Below are positions 1-18,409 of a stretch of 64,000 nt of DNA, piece after piece (positions within the stretch are counted from its first letter, which is position 1; each line of letters opens with the position of its first letter). The notes under the pieces are model-generated. The model searched no databases. It was not told where the DNA came from and was given only the letters and a program-made list of their open reading frames with translations. The stretch lies in assembly GCA_003255065.1 (NCBI GenBank), contig QAOA01000580.1, positions 1,094,556-1,158,555 of the forward strand. The letters are read 5' to 3'. The position numbers were made by a program, and so were the translations under genes. The DNA comes from Cercis canadensis (taxonomy: Eukaryota; Streptophyta; Magnoliopsida; Fabales; Fabaceae).

Positions 1-1961
1 CCATTTGAGAGAATCTAATTCTGCATGAAATGCAATGAAGAATTTTTTTTAACTCTAAACAAAAAGAAACTCATATATTATAGGATATTGAAGCTCCTTC
101 TCTTCCCCTTAAATCAATAACTCCAGCACGGTAAAGTCTGGCCAAATCGCAACATCTACCATATCACAATTGTCTATTGGTTTATACTCTCAAGTTGAGA
201 GATAATCTGTGTGCTTTCACATCCGATAGAGCCCTAGCAACCAGTAATTTTAATTTCTGGATTCTTGCAATAATTGCCGTAAGTATTTTAATAATGTGTA
301 ATTATTGAATGGCCCTAGAGAAAAAGGGGCTGGTATCAATATTGATTAAAACGCTTTAGCCAATGAATGTTATTAGTTATTACTATATTCAAGTTGTGTG
401 TAAAATACTTCTCTGGTGGCATATATTCAGTGTTATGCAAAGCATTGACAGCATATAGCAGGAACATGGTTGAAGTTTTGGATAGGAGTCCTTGTTCTAT
501 TTTTTTTTTTTTTTTAGACTTTGTTTGTTCTTATCCATTGGAGAGCAAATTTGTTAGGCTTACAGAAAATAGGGTATTTGAAGAGAACTAGACCAAAAAT
601 GAACAACTAAGGCTAGCCAGTGGTTATTTTGTTATAAGATATGGTTATTCAACGATAAAAGTAGTGTTCACTTTGTTATGAATTATAATTACACATATCA
701 CATAAAAAGCAAGCTTTAAGGATGATTAGTTGCTTGACAATATTTAATAACTTGAGATGCTATCCCTTTGTCATCTCAGGAGATGTTGGTACTTAATTTT
801 CAATTTGATGTGGAAAATTCCCCACCATTCTCATATCCCATATGCGAATAGACAGCCCACCATGCTTTTTTTTATTTTTTTTTAAATGTTTGTGGAGAAA
901 AGTACACTTTTTGACCCAAATAACAGAAAAATAATAGAGGCAAAATAAATATTTTGCTTGTACTTTCAAATCTCAGGTTTATATCGTTGTTATAGTTTAA
1001 AGGATGTGTGGCGAGATGAGCGAACACTAAATGGTCCATGGCTGCTTTCAGATCCCTCATCAAATCACATCACAAAATTTAACCATAGCCATAAATTGTG
1101 ACAGAACATTTTCCATGTCTGCTTCAAATTTGCACATATGTACCAGTGGAAACATCATTTGAAAAAAAAAAATGAAGTTATTTAACACTTCATTTATTTG
1201 TGTCGATGATATTACTGTTGAACATATTTTCAAAAAAAGAGAGCATAATAAATGTTTTGATTGGTGTATCAAACATTAATAGATACAACAAATACTTTAT
1301 CAAGAGAAGCATTAAGATGCTGAATTTGGGCCCAAACTAATATGAATAGCTTGTCAGTTAAGAAAGGACTTAATCAAGCTAAATTTGCAGCTTAGCCATA
1401 TTTCCCATCCATGTCAATCAAAGAGTACTCTCCACACATTTCAGACTTTATGCTTATCATAATAAATGGTTAGACCAATTCTTCTTGACTAGAAAAATCT
1501 CTACAACTATTTTAGATACTATTAGATGCAAAACCAACCACTCAAAATATCCATTTTCAAACATCTCCTTGTTATTATAACTCGAAAAATTTTATTGTGA
1601 ATTAAAGAAACAAACATGGAAAGGATCATAAGAGCAATATAAGTGGCCATGATGAGAAACTAAACTTACAATTGTTTCAGCTAATCTTTGACTCTACCGA
1701 CCACCAAGACCCTAAATCTGAATGCATGCATTTCAGAACCAGTTAATGCCAGCAAAGCGAGGAAGAAAAATTGTTAACACTGTCATTTTCATTTTCAATT
1801 GTGATTGTTAAGACTAGAGGTCTGCCTCTCATGTCCTTCAGAAGAAATAAAAAGAAATCTGGCAGAAGGTAGCAAGTATTCCTGAGGTTTGTTTTCAAAT
1901 AACAAAATTAATCTATGAGCAAGCTTGCTTCCTCTCTCCTTCTCTACACAGAGGTACCCGG
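1..1961. other. Intergenic, 3' side of the RAB gene
   Basis: AT-rich sequence with no exon-like segment that I can support on either strand. The part next to 1961 should contain the 3' UTR of the minus-strand RAB gene. Short open frames here have no recognisable motif and lie among homopolymer tracts. Confidence 0.5.
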
Positions 1962-3485
1962 TTAATTTGAGCAACAAGTTCTCTTCTCCGAATTACCTGA
2001 CAAATTTGAGACATTTATGGTAGTCCCATGAGGAAGGCCAGTAGTGGAAGCTGCCTCCTGCGCTGCTAGTGCCTTTTTACTTATAATGTGATAAATATCG
2101 AACAAAATGGTTTGGAATGCCTTCTCAACATTATATGCCTCTAATGCTGAAGTCTCTAGGAATGACAGACCTTCTTTCTCAGCCAAACTTTGAGCATCTT
2201 CAGCAGATACGGCTCTCAGATGGTTCAGATCAGACTTATTTCCAGCCATCATAATAACAATATTAGAGTCTGCATGGTCCCTTAGTTCACGAAGCCACCT
2301 CAGCACATTTTCAAATGTTTGCCTCTTGGTTATGTCGTACACCAACAAGGCACCAACAGCTCCTCTATAATAGGCACTAGTGATGGCTCGGTACCTCTCT
2401 TGACCAGCAGTGTCCCATATTTGTGCCTTCACAGTCTTCCCCTCCACCTGCATCAATAGAAACATGCATTTCCGAGGAATTAACTCTTCACGCAGGTGAC
2501 AATATGTTATTAAACAAACTGCAAAAAGGATCAAACTAATACAGACTAATAAAAATTAGGCACGCTTAGCAGTAATCCCACAGGTTTTAAAAAATGCTCC
2601 TTCAACAACTAACAGAACTGTTTACAAGAGATACTCTTCCTTCTAACAATATCCTCTTTCATATAACCATACAAATCATCATCCCTAGAAAATTTGCTTT
2701 GATAAATATGATGTTTACTAACACTCCATATACTTTAGATCACAGGACAGGACACATGTTCTATGTACTAACTATATAAGCAGTGCCTCAGAGAAACCTT
2801 TTCTTTCAATTTTTATTGGTTTGGCAATATGAGACAAAGATGAAAGATGCCACCAAACAGTAGATGTCATCACCAACATTGGACATTGAGTTGCTTTCAT
2901 TCCTTCATGTAAGCAAATTAGCAAACATATTTGAGATTCCAAGTAAAATTAAAATATCTTCCTTGCTTGATGATATATCTTCATGTATTATGCAATAAAC
3001 TTTCTCCAAACCCACTTATTTTATTTACCCGTCAAGCTACATACTTCTTGTTCTTATCATTTTCTCCAAGTAAGCTCATCCTAACAACGGTTCTCATCCC
3101 CTTTTCCATCCCATCATAACAGTAGAGACGTATCTACTTTTTGTTCAATCAGTATTTGCAGGCCCATATGCAGACTAAGAGAAATTAAGGGTAATCAACA
3201 ACAATCCCAAGATGACATTTTGAGAATTTTAAAATTTTAAACTGCACCCACCAAAACTAATGCGGAGATTAACAGAAACATAGCTCAGATTTCATGAAAT
3301 TTCAGATCACAAAAACCAACCTGTAACGTTCTCGTTGCAAATTCAACCCCAATGGTAGACTTAGACTCCAAGCAGAATTCATTTCGCGTAAACCTGGAAA
3401 GGATGTTGGATTTTCCAACACCAGAATCCCCAATCAATACGATCTTGAAAAGATAGTCGTATTCATGGTCCACTTTGTAAGCCAT
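1962..3485 (-). CDS. RABA2: RABA2-type small GTPase (Rab11 family)
   Basis: Two coding exons on the minus strand: 3321-3485 and 1962-2447, separated by an 873-bp GT-AG intron (CAG|GTTGG donor, GATGCAG|GTGG acceptor). The product is 216 residues, the usual length for plant Rab11 homologues. Visible G motifs are the P-loop GDSGVGKS (residues 19-26), switch I with STIGVEF (43-49), WDTAGQE (66-72), NKSD (125-128) and ETSAL (153-157). The C-terminus ends CCSN, giving the two cysteines for double geranylgeranylation. RABA GTPases act in trafficking between trans-Golgi/recycling endosomes and the plasma membrane or cell plate. The start at [10 protein letters not shown] was preferred over an in-frame Met seven codons upstream, because family members begin at this position. 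The sequence is closest, from memory, to Arabidopsis RABA2c/d. All catalytic motifs are intact and I see no defect. Confidence 0.95.
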
Positions 3486-3960
3486 TTTTGCAACACCCAA
3501 CACCACCCGAAACCTGTCAGATCCAATGAGAATTCGTTAAAAAACAAATATAGGGCTTAAAAAGCACACAATTCGATTCGGAACCCTAAACGAATCGCCG
3601 ATTGCTCAAGAAACGGCAAGAAGAGAAAGTTGCTAAATATGGCCGATTTTCCATCAGGATTGTCCAATTGTTCATTAGTATGAAATTTTCCCGAGAAACA
3701 AACATGGGATATGAAGAAGGGAGCAGAATACTAACCATAAAAAGGTGAAAGGCAAAGTGGGTGACGATGAAGGATGAATATTGGGATTGAAAATTCAAAC
3801 TTGTCGAAAATGTGCAGACAAGTGCAGGGGAGGAGAGAGAAGGAAGAGAAGAAAAGGCATTTTCCAAGGCCAACAAATGAGCAGAAACAGAATAAACGGA
3901 CGTGAAGGCACCTGGAACGCATTTCATGTGGGATAGAACGCGCGAAACTCGGAAGGTGGT
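3486..3960 (-). promoter_or_regulatory. RAB gene 5' leader and proximal promoter
   Basis: Region directly upstream of the RAB start codon. It contains CT-rich stretches on the coding strand, typical of plant leaders, and possibly a leader intron. The exact transcription start cannot be set from sequence alone. Confidence 0.4.
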
Positions 3961-6203
3961 ACTTTTATTTCAAAATATAAACAAGTACAAAAAATAATAA
4001 TTTAGCTGACATTTATTTCCATGTTGCTTGTCTCGCTCGAGTAATGATATATCGGATAATCCCACTTCATAACATTTAACAATACTTTGAATGGTTAATT
4101 ACGTGGTAATTTTATGTTTAAAATTACATCAAAACTAAACTAGGTGAAATGAGATTATAATTTGCACTATGTTATTGTTGTATATAAAAAAGTAATTGAC
4201 AATGCTTTGAAGCTCAAATGATAGCCTACTCACACTTGGTTCATTTATTATTATTATTATTATTATTATTTATTCTTATCTCATTTACCTAAAAAACATG
4301 TGAAATTGTACAGCCTTGAATAGTAATAGGCCCAAAAGCCCATCATTCTCCAGTCCAAACCCCAATCACTGCATTAGGGAATTTTTTTTATATTATATAC
4401 GCTAACGTGCAAGGAGGTCCTTTCTGTATTAAGCTGAGTGATAGGTCCAGAAATAACTTGCTGTTGTCAGTAATAGCACGATTTGAAAAAATCCTAAACT
4501 ACTTATGTTAGCGCTGAAATCATTCGCACGCAAAACTATCCTGATGCATCACACACAGATTTCTTCCTTCTGTAACACTGTTACAGACTTAAAAATGAAA
4601 AAAAGAAGAAATCTAATCTAAGAGTTCATAATTCATGTAGCTTAGCTTATGAGCATTATCAATTTTAAGTCATGTCTTGAGTCTTGACCAAGCAAACAAG
4701 ATATGAAGATATATTTCAAGATCACGGGAGATTCCTACCCTTTTTTTTAAGGGAAATTGGGGGACCATACCCATACCCATACCATGGCCATAGGACTCCT
4801 AATTAGACAGGGCACTGAAAGATTGAGATTGAGTGGATCAGTGGAGGACTCACTTTGTGTTGTGGAAATGGTTTTGCTGCTTAACGCCAAATCACTTTGG
4901 AAATTCAAGCTCATCCTCTCCCCAATCTCTATCAATACAGCTCAATTCTTCACTGTCACTTCTCTACTTTTAACAAAAGCAATAGGAATCTTGGTCTGAT
5001 ATTCTGACGTAATCAGTAATGTAATAAGCAGACGTAAGCAGAAATGTTAGTATGCCAGACACCAAATGTAATAATTGTAGGCTGATATCCGATAAATGTT
5101 AATTAATGCTTAATGATTATTTGCACACTAATAATTTTAACAATTGCTTATATTAGTTCAGTTGGCTAAATTTAAATTATACATTAAAAAAAGTTAAAAT
5201 GGATTTAATTAAGTTTAGATTATGAACTTAGCTAGTATTACTCACCTTGCTCCCTTTGGGGGATTTATGTTACATAGGTCCATTTTACATTTTGTCTTGA
5301 CTCCCACTTTTTATATTAACATAATTGTCAATTGTCACAATTTAATTTTATTAAATTTATTGAAACTTTTTTTTTTCTATAAAGCTGAAATATGAATTCA
5401 ATGCTTTTTATATATAAAAAAAATATTAATCTAATGCTAATTATACATGACATCATATAAATTAAAATAGTATATAAAATAGATTGATGTGACATAAGTC
5501 TCCTAAGGCGGGGTAGAATGGTATTTCCCATAATTTCATGTAACGTTAACTCTACATGATTTCAAGTTCTTCCAAGTTGTCTCTTATACACTGCTTTTTC
5601 TTTACTTTACCCTTATAAATCTTAATTTTTTTTTTTGTTACATACAAACACAATACATTGAAAAAAGAGAAAAAAAAATACATGATAAAATAAATTTTAT
5701 AATATTAAATTTTTTTAATTTTTATGATTGTAGGAGGTGCCACTAAATTATATTGACTCTTATTTTTTTTTTTCTTTGTCTATCGGCATTCATATCATTA
5801 TTAAGTGAAAGAATGTGATAAATAACACTTCCCACCTCTAAGCTTATAGTGTTTGATCAAATTGAAAGTGTTCCCTACATGTAAGAATTGGAATGGAGCA
5901 TGTGGGATGCAGCTAATCTCAATTCCAGTCCTTATCTTCACAATGAAAAAGAAAAAAGAAAAAGAAAATTGTCGTGTCAAAATTACTCATTTTTTGAAAA
6001 GTATGCTTCTGGTTTCCCCCAATCAACAATAATTTCAATTGTGTCCAGGGGTGTAGTGCACATGGTTTGAACGACTGAAGATCCATGTTCAAGTCACTTC
6101 AAAACAAATTGCTCTAGCTATTGGACAAGACCTTTCTGAACTTGTATTTTGTACTTTAATTTAAGGTTTAATTACAGAAGGTCCCATGCTAAAATTAAAC
6201 GTT
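3961..6203. other. Intergenic between RAB and the subtilase cluster
   Basis: AT-rich DNA. A (TTA)n microsatellite lies at about 4245-4271. From 4401 to about 4870 the sequence is repeated at 22014-22530, and from about 6000 to 6203 at 23117-23317, so it belongs to the segmental duplication. The part between (about 4990-5990) has no counterpart in unit 2. No gene recognised. Confidence 0.5.
4245..4271. repeat. (TTA)n microsatellite
   Basis: About nine uninterrupted trinucleotide units are visible. Confidence 0.9.
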
Positions 6204-7013
6204 GGAAGGGCTAAACAGTGAAGATTTAGTGATTATGATTATGAAGTAGTCTGGAAGCAGTACTTAAAGTAAACGTTGACCCTACAATCACGAGGATTGA
6301 GAAGGGTAGACAAGGAAAAAGATCAAGAGCTTGGAGCTATACAACATTTTAGCCTGCTCATCATGGAACTGTACTGTCTTTAACTTAAAAGTATGATGTT
6401 ACTTGCAAATTTTTTTCTTCACAATCGCAAGAAGTAAAATATAAACTTGTCTATTATTGTCGTAGTTGCAAGGAAAAATAACATACAAATAACATTACTC
6501 TTAATGTTATCACTAACTTTTGCCCATGTCACAGCCTTAGATGAAATGAAAAATCTTCATTTGTTTCTATTCATTTCCTTAGACATGTGTTTGAGGTTGA
6601 TTTCAACCCCACTTGGGTACCTAGCTACTTAGACATGGCATGTGACTATAATCCAAATGAAAAGCTTCGGCTTTACCTGTTCTGTTGTATAGGACCAATA
6701 AGATTATAGATTGGCTAGAAGTAATCAACGAGGTAAGAATATAGGCGTAACTTTAGTATTTGTATCACTTCCAATCAATATGGAAAGTAAGTGCTAGCTT
6801 CCAAGAGTTACCGTCCAACTTCAGCCAAGCCTTCATTTTTATGTAGACTTCTCAATTTTAACCAATGGTCTAAAGCCTTTCGAAGCTTATCTGGAAGCAC
6901 GTTTTGCTTGATTGGCGGGTGTTTCTCTGAAGAAATACCTCAGGAAACATGAATTCAATTAACAAAGGAATATGCATGGAAGAATTGTAGCATTTTGGTA
7001 GTCCATCAACTTC

Positions 7014-7020
7014 TATATAA
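7014..7020 (+). promoter_or_regulatory. TATA box, promoter copy 1
   Basis: TATATAA followed by ACACATTCC, 19 bp before the ATG at 7039. The same arrangement recurs in copies 2 and 3. Confidence 0.6.
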
Positions 7021-7038
7021 ACACATTCCATCAGTCAT

Positions 7039-7373
7039 ATGGTAGCTATAACAAACCTGACAATGGACAGCAGATTCTCTTCTCTTCAGTTCCTTCTCCT
7101 CCTTAGCTTTACTTCACTTCTGCTAATATGTCACTCAACTTCTCCAGATGAACTGAAGGCATGCAAATATAACTCTGTCTTTATCACTCTTTATCAACCA
7201 CATTGCTTAATTTTGATATCATGAAGCTTAAACCCTCCCCAAAGCCCTTTTTTCTTGATTTTCAAATTCCCATGGATCATCATCGTTTTGATGGTTTGGT
7301 TGGCTAGCAAGAATGACATTTTTCTTGTTTCTGCTAATTATGCCTTGTGTGAATGTTGCAGAGTTACATTGTC
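7039..7373 (+). pseudogene. Subtilase 5' fragment (exon 1 and stub of exon 2)
   Basis: Exon 1 (7039-7158) encodes a hydrophobic signal peptide ending SPDELK, almost identical to exon 1 of subtilase A at 9045. Exon 2 starts at 7362 with SYIV and stops after four codons, where the next promoter copy begins. It cannot encode a protease. If transcribed it could give a leader peptide, or splice onward to exon 2 of the downstream gene at 9368. Confidence 0.85.
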
Positions 7374-8209
7374 ATGGAAGGGCTAAACAGTGAAGATTTA
7401 CTGATTATGATTATGAAGTAATCTGGAAGCAGTACTTAAAGTAAACGTTGACCCTACAATCACGAGGATTGAGAAGGGTAGACAAGCAAAAAGATCAAGA
7501 GCTTGGAGCTATACAATATTTTAGCCTGCTCATCATGGAACTGTACTGTCTTTAACTTAAAAGTATGATGTTACTTGCAAATTTTTTTCTTCACAATCGC
7601 ATGAAGTAAAATATAAACTTGTCTATTATTGTCGTAGTTGCAAGGAAAAATAACATACAAATAACATTACTCTTAATGTTATCACTAACTTTTGCCCATG
7701 TCACAGCCTTAGATGAAATGAAAAATCTTCATTTGTTTCTATTCATTTCCTTAGACATGTGTTTAAGGTTGATTTCAACCCCACTTGGGCACCTAGCTAC
7801 TTAGACATGGCATGTGACTATAATCCAAATGAAAAGCTTCGGCTTTACCTGTTCTGTTTTATAGGACCAATAAGATTATAGATTGGCTAGAAGTAATCAA
7901 CGAGGTAAGAATATAGGCGTAACTTTAGTATTTGTATCACTTCCAATCAATATGGAAAGTAAGTACTAGCTTCCAAGAGTTACCGTCCAACTTCAGCCAA
8001 GCCTTCATTTTTATGTAGACTTCTCAATTTAAACCAATGGTCTAAAGCCTTTCAAAGCTTATCTGGAAACACGTTTTGCTTGATTGGCGGGTGTTTCTCT
8101 GAAGAAATACCTCAGGAAACATGAATTCAATTAACAAAGGAATATGCATGGAAGAATTGTAACATTTTGGTAGTCCATCAACTTCTATATAAACACATTC
8201 CATCAGTAT
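7374..8209 (+). repeat. Promoter tandem copy 2 (promoter only)
   Basis: An 834-bp copy holding the promoter and its TATA box (8186-8192) but no exon. It stops at CATTCCATCAGT and runs directly into copy 3. It is nearly identical to copy 3, so this is the most recent duplication step. Confidence 0.9.
8186..8192 (+). promoter_or_regulatory. TATA box, promoter copy 2
   Basis: TATATAA in the same context as copies 1 and 3, but with no exon 1 after it. Transcription from here would run through promoter copy 3. Confidence 0.5.
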
Positions 8210-9019
8210 GGAAGGGCTAAACAGTGAAGATTTACTGATTATGATTATGAAGTAGTCTGGAAGCAGTACTTAAAGTAAACTTTGACCCTACAATCACGAG
8301 GATTGAGAAGGGTAGACAAGCAAAAAGATCAAGAGCTTGGAGCTATACAACATTTTAGCCTGCTCATCATGGAACTGTACTGTCTTTAACTTAAAAGTAT
8401 GATGTTACTTGCAAATTTTTTTCTTCACAATCGCATGAAGTAAAATATAAACTTGTCTATTATTGTCGTAGTTGCAAGGAAAAATAACATACAAATAACA
8501 TTACTCTTAATGTTATCACTAACTTTTGCCCATGTCACAGCCTTAGATGAAATGAAAAATCTTCATTTGTTTCTATTCATTTCCTTAGACATGTGTTTAA
8601 GGTTGATTTCAACCCCACTTGGGCACCTAGCTACTTAGACATGGCATGTGACTATAATCCAAATGAAAAGCTTCGGCTTTACCTGTTCTGTTTTATAGGA
8701 CCAATAAGATTATAGATTGGCTAGAAGTAATCAACGAGGTAAGAATATAGGCGTAACTTTAGTATTTGTATCACTTCCAATCAATATGGAAAGTAAGTAC
8801 TAGCTTCCAAGAGTTACCGTCCAACTTCAGCCAAGCCTTCATTTTTATGTAGACTTCTCAATTTAAACCAATGGTCTAAAGCCTTTCAAAGCTTATCTGG
8901 AAACACGTTTTGCTTGATTGGCGGGTGTTTCTCTGAAGAAATACCTCAGGAAACATGAATTCAATTAACAAAGGAATATGCATGGAAGAATTGTAACATT
9001 TTGGTAGTCCATCAACTTC

Positions 9020-9026
9020 TATATAA
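9020..9026 (+). promoter_or_regulatory. TATA box of subtilase A
   Basis: TATATAA 19 bp before the ATG at 9045. The short spacing suggests either a very short leader or that the second Met (9069) is the translation start. Confidence 0.55.
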
Positions 9027-9044
9027 ACACATTCCATCAGTCAT

Positions 9045-13846
<4,802 letters not shown>

Positions 13847-14973
13847 TGGCAGGGTAGATGAATCTAAACTAGTCTTTCTATTTTCTACCTTGGAGTAGTA
13901 ATTAATAAATGATGACTGAAGTAATGATTATTGCCATATATTTATCTGATCTGTACCTCAAAAGTTGCAAACTATAAATTTCTCTCTCTCTCTCTCTGTT
14001 TTTCTTTTACTTTAGGATTTGTGCCATGACTATGAATCTTGATATATGTATATGCTGCTGTGTAATTTACTCAATTTAAAAAAGAAACATGTTGGTATAG
14101 AATCAAACCCTTTAATATTTATTTCTTATAATTATCAACCATTACCATAATCTTGATATATGTGATTATTTAGTTTAGTATATGATTATCAACTAATTAT
14201 ATTTAAGCATAAAAATATAATAACCACATAAAGATATTAGATAATTTCTCAAAGTAAATTCCAATTGATAATATTTTGGTACTATCAACTAAAAAATTTT
14301 TGGGATGTCTTTCAAAACTTGTTGATGCTATTTGGCATATTTATAATCGATCACATTACTGTGTTAGTATGGATAGGTTATTGTGGGATAAAAAAATCTG
14401 GCCAATCAGTTTTTATTTTATCCATGAACTTTAAAAACATTGAACACGATAAAAACATCTTTTCTGGCTAAAATAAATATGATATACCACTGAAAACTTA
14501 GGTTGTGTTTGGAGGAAGTATTTTTAAAATTCACAAGAATTTAAAATATATATAATTAAAATATAACATTTTAAATACTTGAATATATAAAATATTGCAT
14601 TAATATATTAGAGTATTATTGAATTATTTACATGTGTATGCCCCAGGGGAGGGGATAGAAAACTTCACTACTGGTACTGGTCCAGCGAATGAAATTTTTT
14701 GAAATAATTATTAGAAAGAAATTAAGAAATTAGTCTAATTTATGATCAATTGTTTAATATGAGAGGTAATAAATTTTTTTAAAAAAAGACTAATTATTTG
14801 TTTGAGAAATTATGGACGGGGGAGGGGGTTTAACAAAGATTAACATAATAAGCAACAATTCATATTAAAAAAAAAAAAGGAAAAACATAATACGCAACAA
14901 TGTTTTGAAACTCTTGTAAAATGAAATACATATTTAATTATAGTAATATCCATATCGAATAATTATTAATCTA
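13847..14973. other. 3' flank of subtilase A
   Basis: Contains the likely 3' UTR, a short (TC)n run near 13980-13998 and AT-rich spacer. It matches the 3' flank of subtilase B, except that B has a Mutator-like element inserted at 28040. The unoccupied target TATATGCTG is visible here at 14050-14058. No gene. Confidence 0.6.
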
Positions 14974-15877
14974 GGAGGTTTCTTACCTACTTTCTATATA
15001 GTTGTAGTATGACATACTTCACAAAAACAACAAATAGAAGGCAAACACATGATTTTGTTATTGGCAAGTTTTAAGTTTTTCGGTTACCAGAAAAAATGAG
15101 TTAAATTATTGTAATACCCATTCAAATACAAAAATTACATACTAGGACCCATTACTGAATCGTAAAGAAGCCAGCTAATTGAAGGAGGGCAAAATTCTGG
15201 TAAACCAGAGAGATAGATCAGAAGGAACCGTCTCCTTTACGTATACCGCTTGCGTCTGATCCGGGCCTGAGCTCTGCTCGAGCGTAGCATTGCCAAGAGC
15301 TCCGTCAATCCTCTGTTCATCGATAGACGAAGCGCGAAAGTTCCCCGTGGGAATGATAGGAGAGAAAGCGAGTCCTTCCTCAAGCAAGTCCATCAAATTA
15401 CATTGATAGTAGCCCTACAACAGCCAGTGGGTAAGTTTCTTTTTCACGAAAAGAATTTCTCTTTTTGTTTCTTTGATCATCTATGGTGATAATTTTCTGG
15501 GTTCTCTATATGATTCTCAATACAATGGTGCTTTCACCCGATTGAAACTTGCTTTTAAGCTTAATAATGTTATCTGTAAGACTGTGCGATGTTATTCATG
15601 TTAGAAGAAAGTGAAGGAACTAAAACAGAGCATAACATATTCTCCAAGTAGATAATATGATCATAAAGAAAAAGACAGTAGACTAAGTTGTAACATAAAA
15701 CCCCTCTTTTTTCTTTGATATGGGAGATGAGCTTTTGGTTCTGTGCCATTAGTAGAATCTGATTTTGGTGGATTTTTTGCCATTTGAGCTCATGCATACT
15801 GCATTTAATAGTTGTTTTGTAGAAGTTTAGATCGTTTTGGTTTCCAAAACTCTGTTTTTGTTTGAACTGTAGTTCAG

Positions 15878-17325
15878 ATGGGATCTTGGAGTTGGAGCCA
15901 ATGAACCCTTATAGTCGTATTCTCTTGCATCGTCTGGCAGAGATATTTGGGCATTTTTCTTATGAATATTGTTGTCTGAAAGTTAATTTTGAGGTTCCTT
16001 TTTGTTAACGTTTTTAGTTTCTCGGGAAATTTGTATATAATTCTTTTATTTGGTGGTTTTTATAATTGGTACTAGGTTTGCACATGAATCTGTTGGCGAA
16101 GGAGATGATCGCCATTTGATTCTGAAGAGATGTTCAGAGACATCTATGTAAGTGAAGTCAATAGGGAACAATACCCCTCCCCCCTCTTCAAAAAAGAGAA
16201 AAAAAACCTTCCTATCTTTGTCTTCCCAAGCATCATTTATTATTTTATCTGATCAATATTTTAACTACTTTGGAAATCTATGATTATTTTAAGGTTTGTT
16301 CATGAAATAAACTGTGTAAATGGATGTATTGCAGACCTCCTATATATCCTGGTTAGTGATATTTTATGGCAGTATGATGAGCCTCAGCCTCTGATTACAT
16401 CACACCAAATATTAAGGAGAAAAGAAGCCTCCCAAGGTATAATACATGCTGCTGTTTTTTCTTCTTAGAATGTCATTTACTGCAGTACGTTACTTATCCT
16501 ATTACAAAGAAATAGCATGTAACACATGTAGTGCATGAGATTCACAGTTTACAATTTTCTTAACATAATTGAAAAGTTTTGTGATAAAAATAATTTTGAC
16601 AGTGATATTAGTTTATGTCTCTTTAGCTGTTTTCTCAACAAATCAAGTATATTTTAATCCACCAGAATTGCATTTATGGTAGATAATGGAAAGACTTGTT
16701 ACTGTTAGTTGCTTTCATTATGGCCTTTATTTTCTGCAAATTGATTTTATTGATCCATGCAGAAGTATAGGTTTCTATTCTGAAAATTGCATCTGTTGTG
16801 TAGACAGCAGAAAATTGTTTATATATGATTGAGCTTCCATCATACATTTTTGTGACTATCTTGTTTGGAGATCATGTATAGGAATGACTCAATTTGTGGA
16901 TGATAAACTTAAGTAGCATTATAAATAACATAATAGTTGTGTCTAAAATAGGACATGTTTCTAGCTTTTGTTACATCTTGAAGTTTCTGTGACACTGGAC
17001 CAGATAGAGCCACACAAACAAACTTTCGTCATGCTTTTTTCTCAACTGCTGACTTCTCTGATTACATACACCAGTTTGCCTATGATGTGGACTATTTTGC
17101 ACTGCCTAAGTTGGCCTTTGACATGTCTGCTGCATTTTTCAGCCCCACAGACAAATACAGTGTCGTTTCAACATTCACTGGAGGAGAGAAAAGCAGCTTA
17201 TTTAGTTGCTCGTGAGCGAATTTTCTCACTGAATTTGGAGGAGGCAAAACAACCTGGTGAACATAAGCCACAAAGTGTGCCTGTGGTTGCCCGCCGAATG
17301 ATTGCCCATGACTCCCATATATAAT
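15878..17325 (+). pseudogene. R3H/SUZ-domain protein gene fragment
   Basis: Exon-like pieces at 15878-15950 (DGILELEPMNPYSRIL), 16076-16147 (FAHESVGEGDDRHLIL, the R3H signature), 16335-16436 (SDILWQYDEPQPLITS) and 17143-17325 (SLEERKAAYLVARERIFS, SUZ-like, then VPVVARRMIAH). Together they match the middle of plant single-stranded nucleic-acid-binding R3H proteins as I remember them. The first piece ends at GG|GC rather than GT. The third is out of frame with the second, by a two-base gain near its start. No N-terminal exons are visible, and the open frame ends just after MIAH. It is a truncated, non-functional copy. Confidence 0.75.
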
Positions 17326-18409
17326 GAAATTTCATAAATTATCCTTAACTTGTTCATAGAACTATAATATCAACAAGTTATTATATGAAACATTATTAGC
17401 AATGAATATTAATTGTTACATAGACGTAGTTAATCTTTTTGTTAAGCTATGAAATAAAATTTTGTATTATTAATAATCTCTAATTTCCCCCTCCTCTTTG
17501 GTGCAGTGAATCTCATGGAGTTGAGTACACTAACATACCATTTATGCATTCCAATCTAAGCTACTTGCATTACAATGGCTCATCATGCCCAATCATATGA
17601 AAAATTATGATAATTTAATTACACTATATATCAATTTAGTATGTTTCCTATCTCAATTTAAAAATAATCAAGTTTAATTGAAAGAATTGCATGTCATTGT
17701 ATCGGGACTTCTTCAATTTGAAATATTTTTTATTACATGACAACAAGTTTAAACTCCAAAACAATTACAAACAATCAAAATCTCTTATCATTAGATGACA
17801 CTTGGTAAGTCACTAGGTATAGTCTAATAGTGAGGGATTTAGGTAGTATAAAAAAAGTCAATGGTTCAAATTTCCTTGTTATCATGTAACCAAAAAAAAG
17901 GGAAAAAAATTGACACTTAGTATCTTATTTTAGTTTCAAAATAACTAAATGAAATTTAGTTAGGAGTTTTAAGTTTCACAATAATTAAATTTAGTTGAAA
18001 TACAATTGCATGAAATATGTTTAACCATGCTGCTAAGATCCATTGTTGTGAGTAATGTTAAGCCCACCATAACTTTTCTCACGACGTCTCACAGCACACA
18101 ATTTGAACCATGCAGATGTAAAACAGGATTCTCTGTTACTATTACCATTAAGTGAATGTGTTATTATATTCTAATTCTATTATTAGTGCAAATCTTACAA
18201 TCCAAAGCAAAAAAGGTAGTCCCAATTATTGGCCCAACCCTTGATACCATAAGTAAGAAAAGAGCCACAGACTGATAGACATTGTTGCCTAAACTATGGT
18301 GGAGCAATTGTAAGAATACAGTAAGATTTGATTGTTAAAACATCATGACACATTTAAAAAAAAAATTGATTATTAAAAAAGTTGCAATGCGATCAGAAAA
18401 CTCCACTAC

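Larger units (their letters stand above)
6204..7373 (+). repeat. Promoter/exon-1 tandem copy 1
   Basis: First of three head-to-tail copies of the subtilase A 5' region, all sharing a segment that starts GGAAGGGCTAAACAGTG (6206, 7376 and 8211). This copy contains the promoter, a TATA box (7014-7020), exon 1, intron 1 and the first 12 bases of exon 2. It then breaks off into copy 2 at a short shared TGGAAGG. Confidence 0.9.

Noticed and set aside
6447-8638. Three identical 61-codon hydrophobic frames at 6447, 7619 and 8453
   Set aside because: They start with TTG rather than ATG, lie inside the repeated promoter units, and have no splice context linking them to the subtilase. They are copies of non-coding promoter DNA.
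15175-15396. 73-codon minus frame (MMDLLEEGLAFSP...) of higher GC
   Set aside because: No recognisable domain and no splice partners. It may be leader sequence of the R3H fragment on the other strand, so I did not call a gene.
17810-17900. Possible tRNA-derived SINE (GGTTCAAATTTCC box near 17870; similar stretches near 6040 and 55780)
   Set aside because: B-box-like only; no convincing A box, target duplication or matching copies of fixed length.
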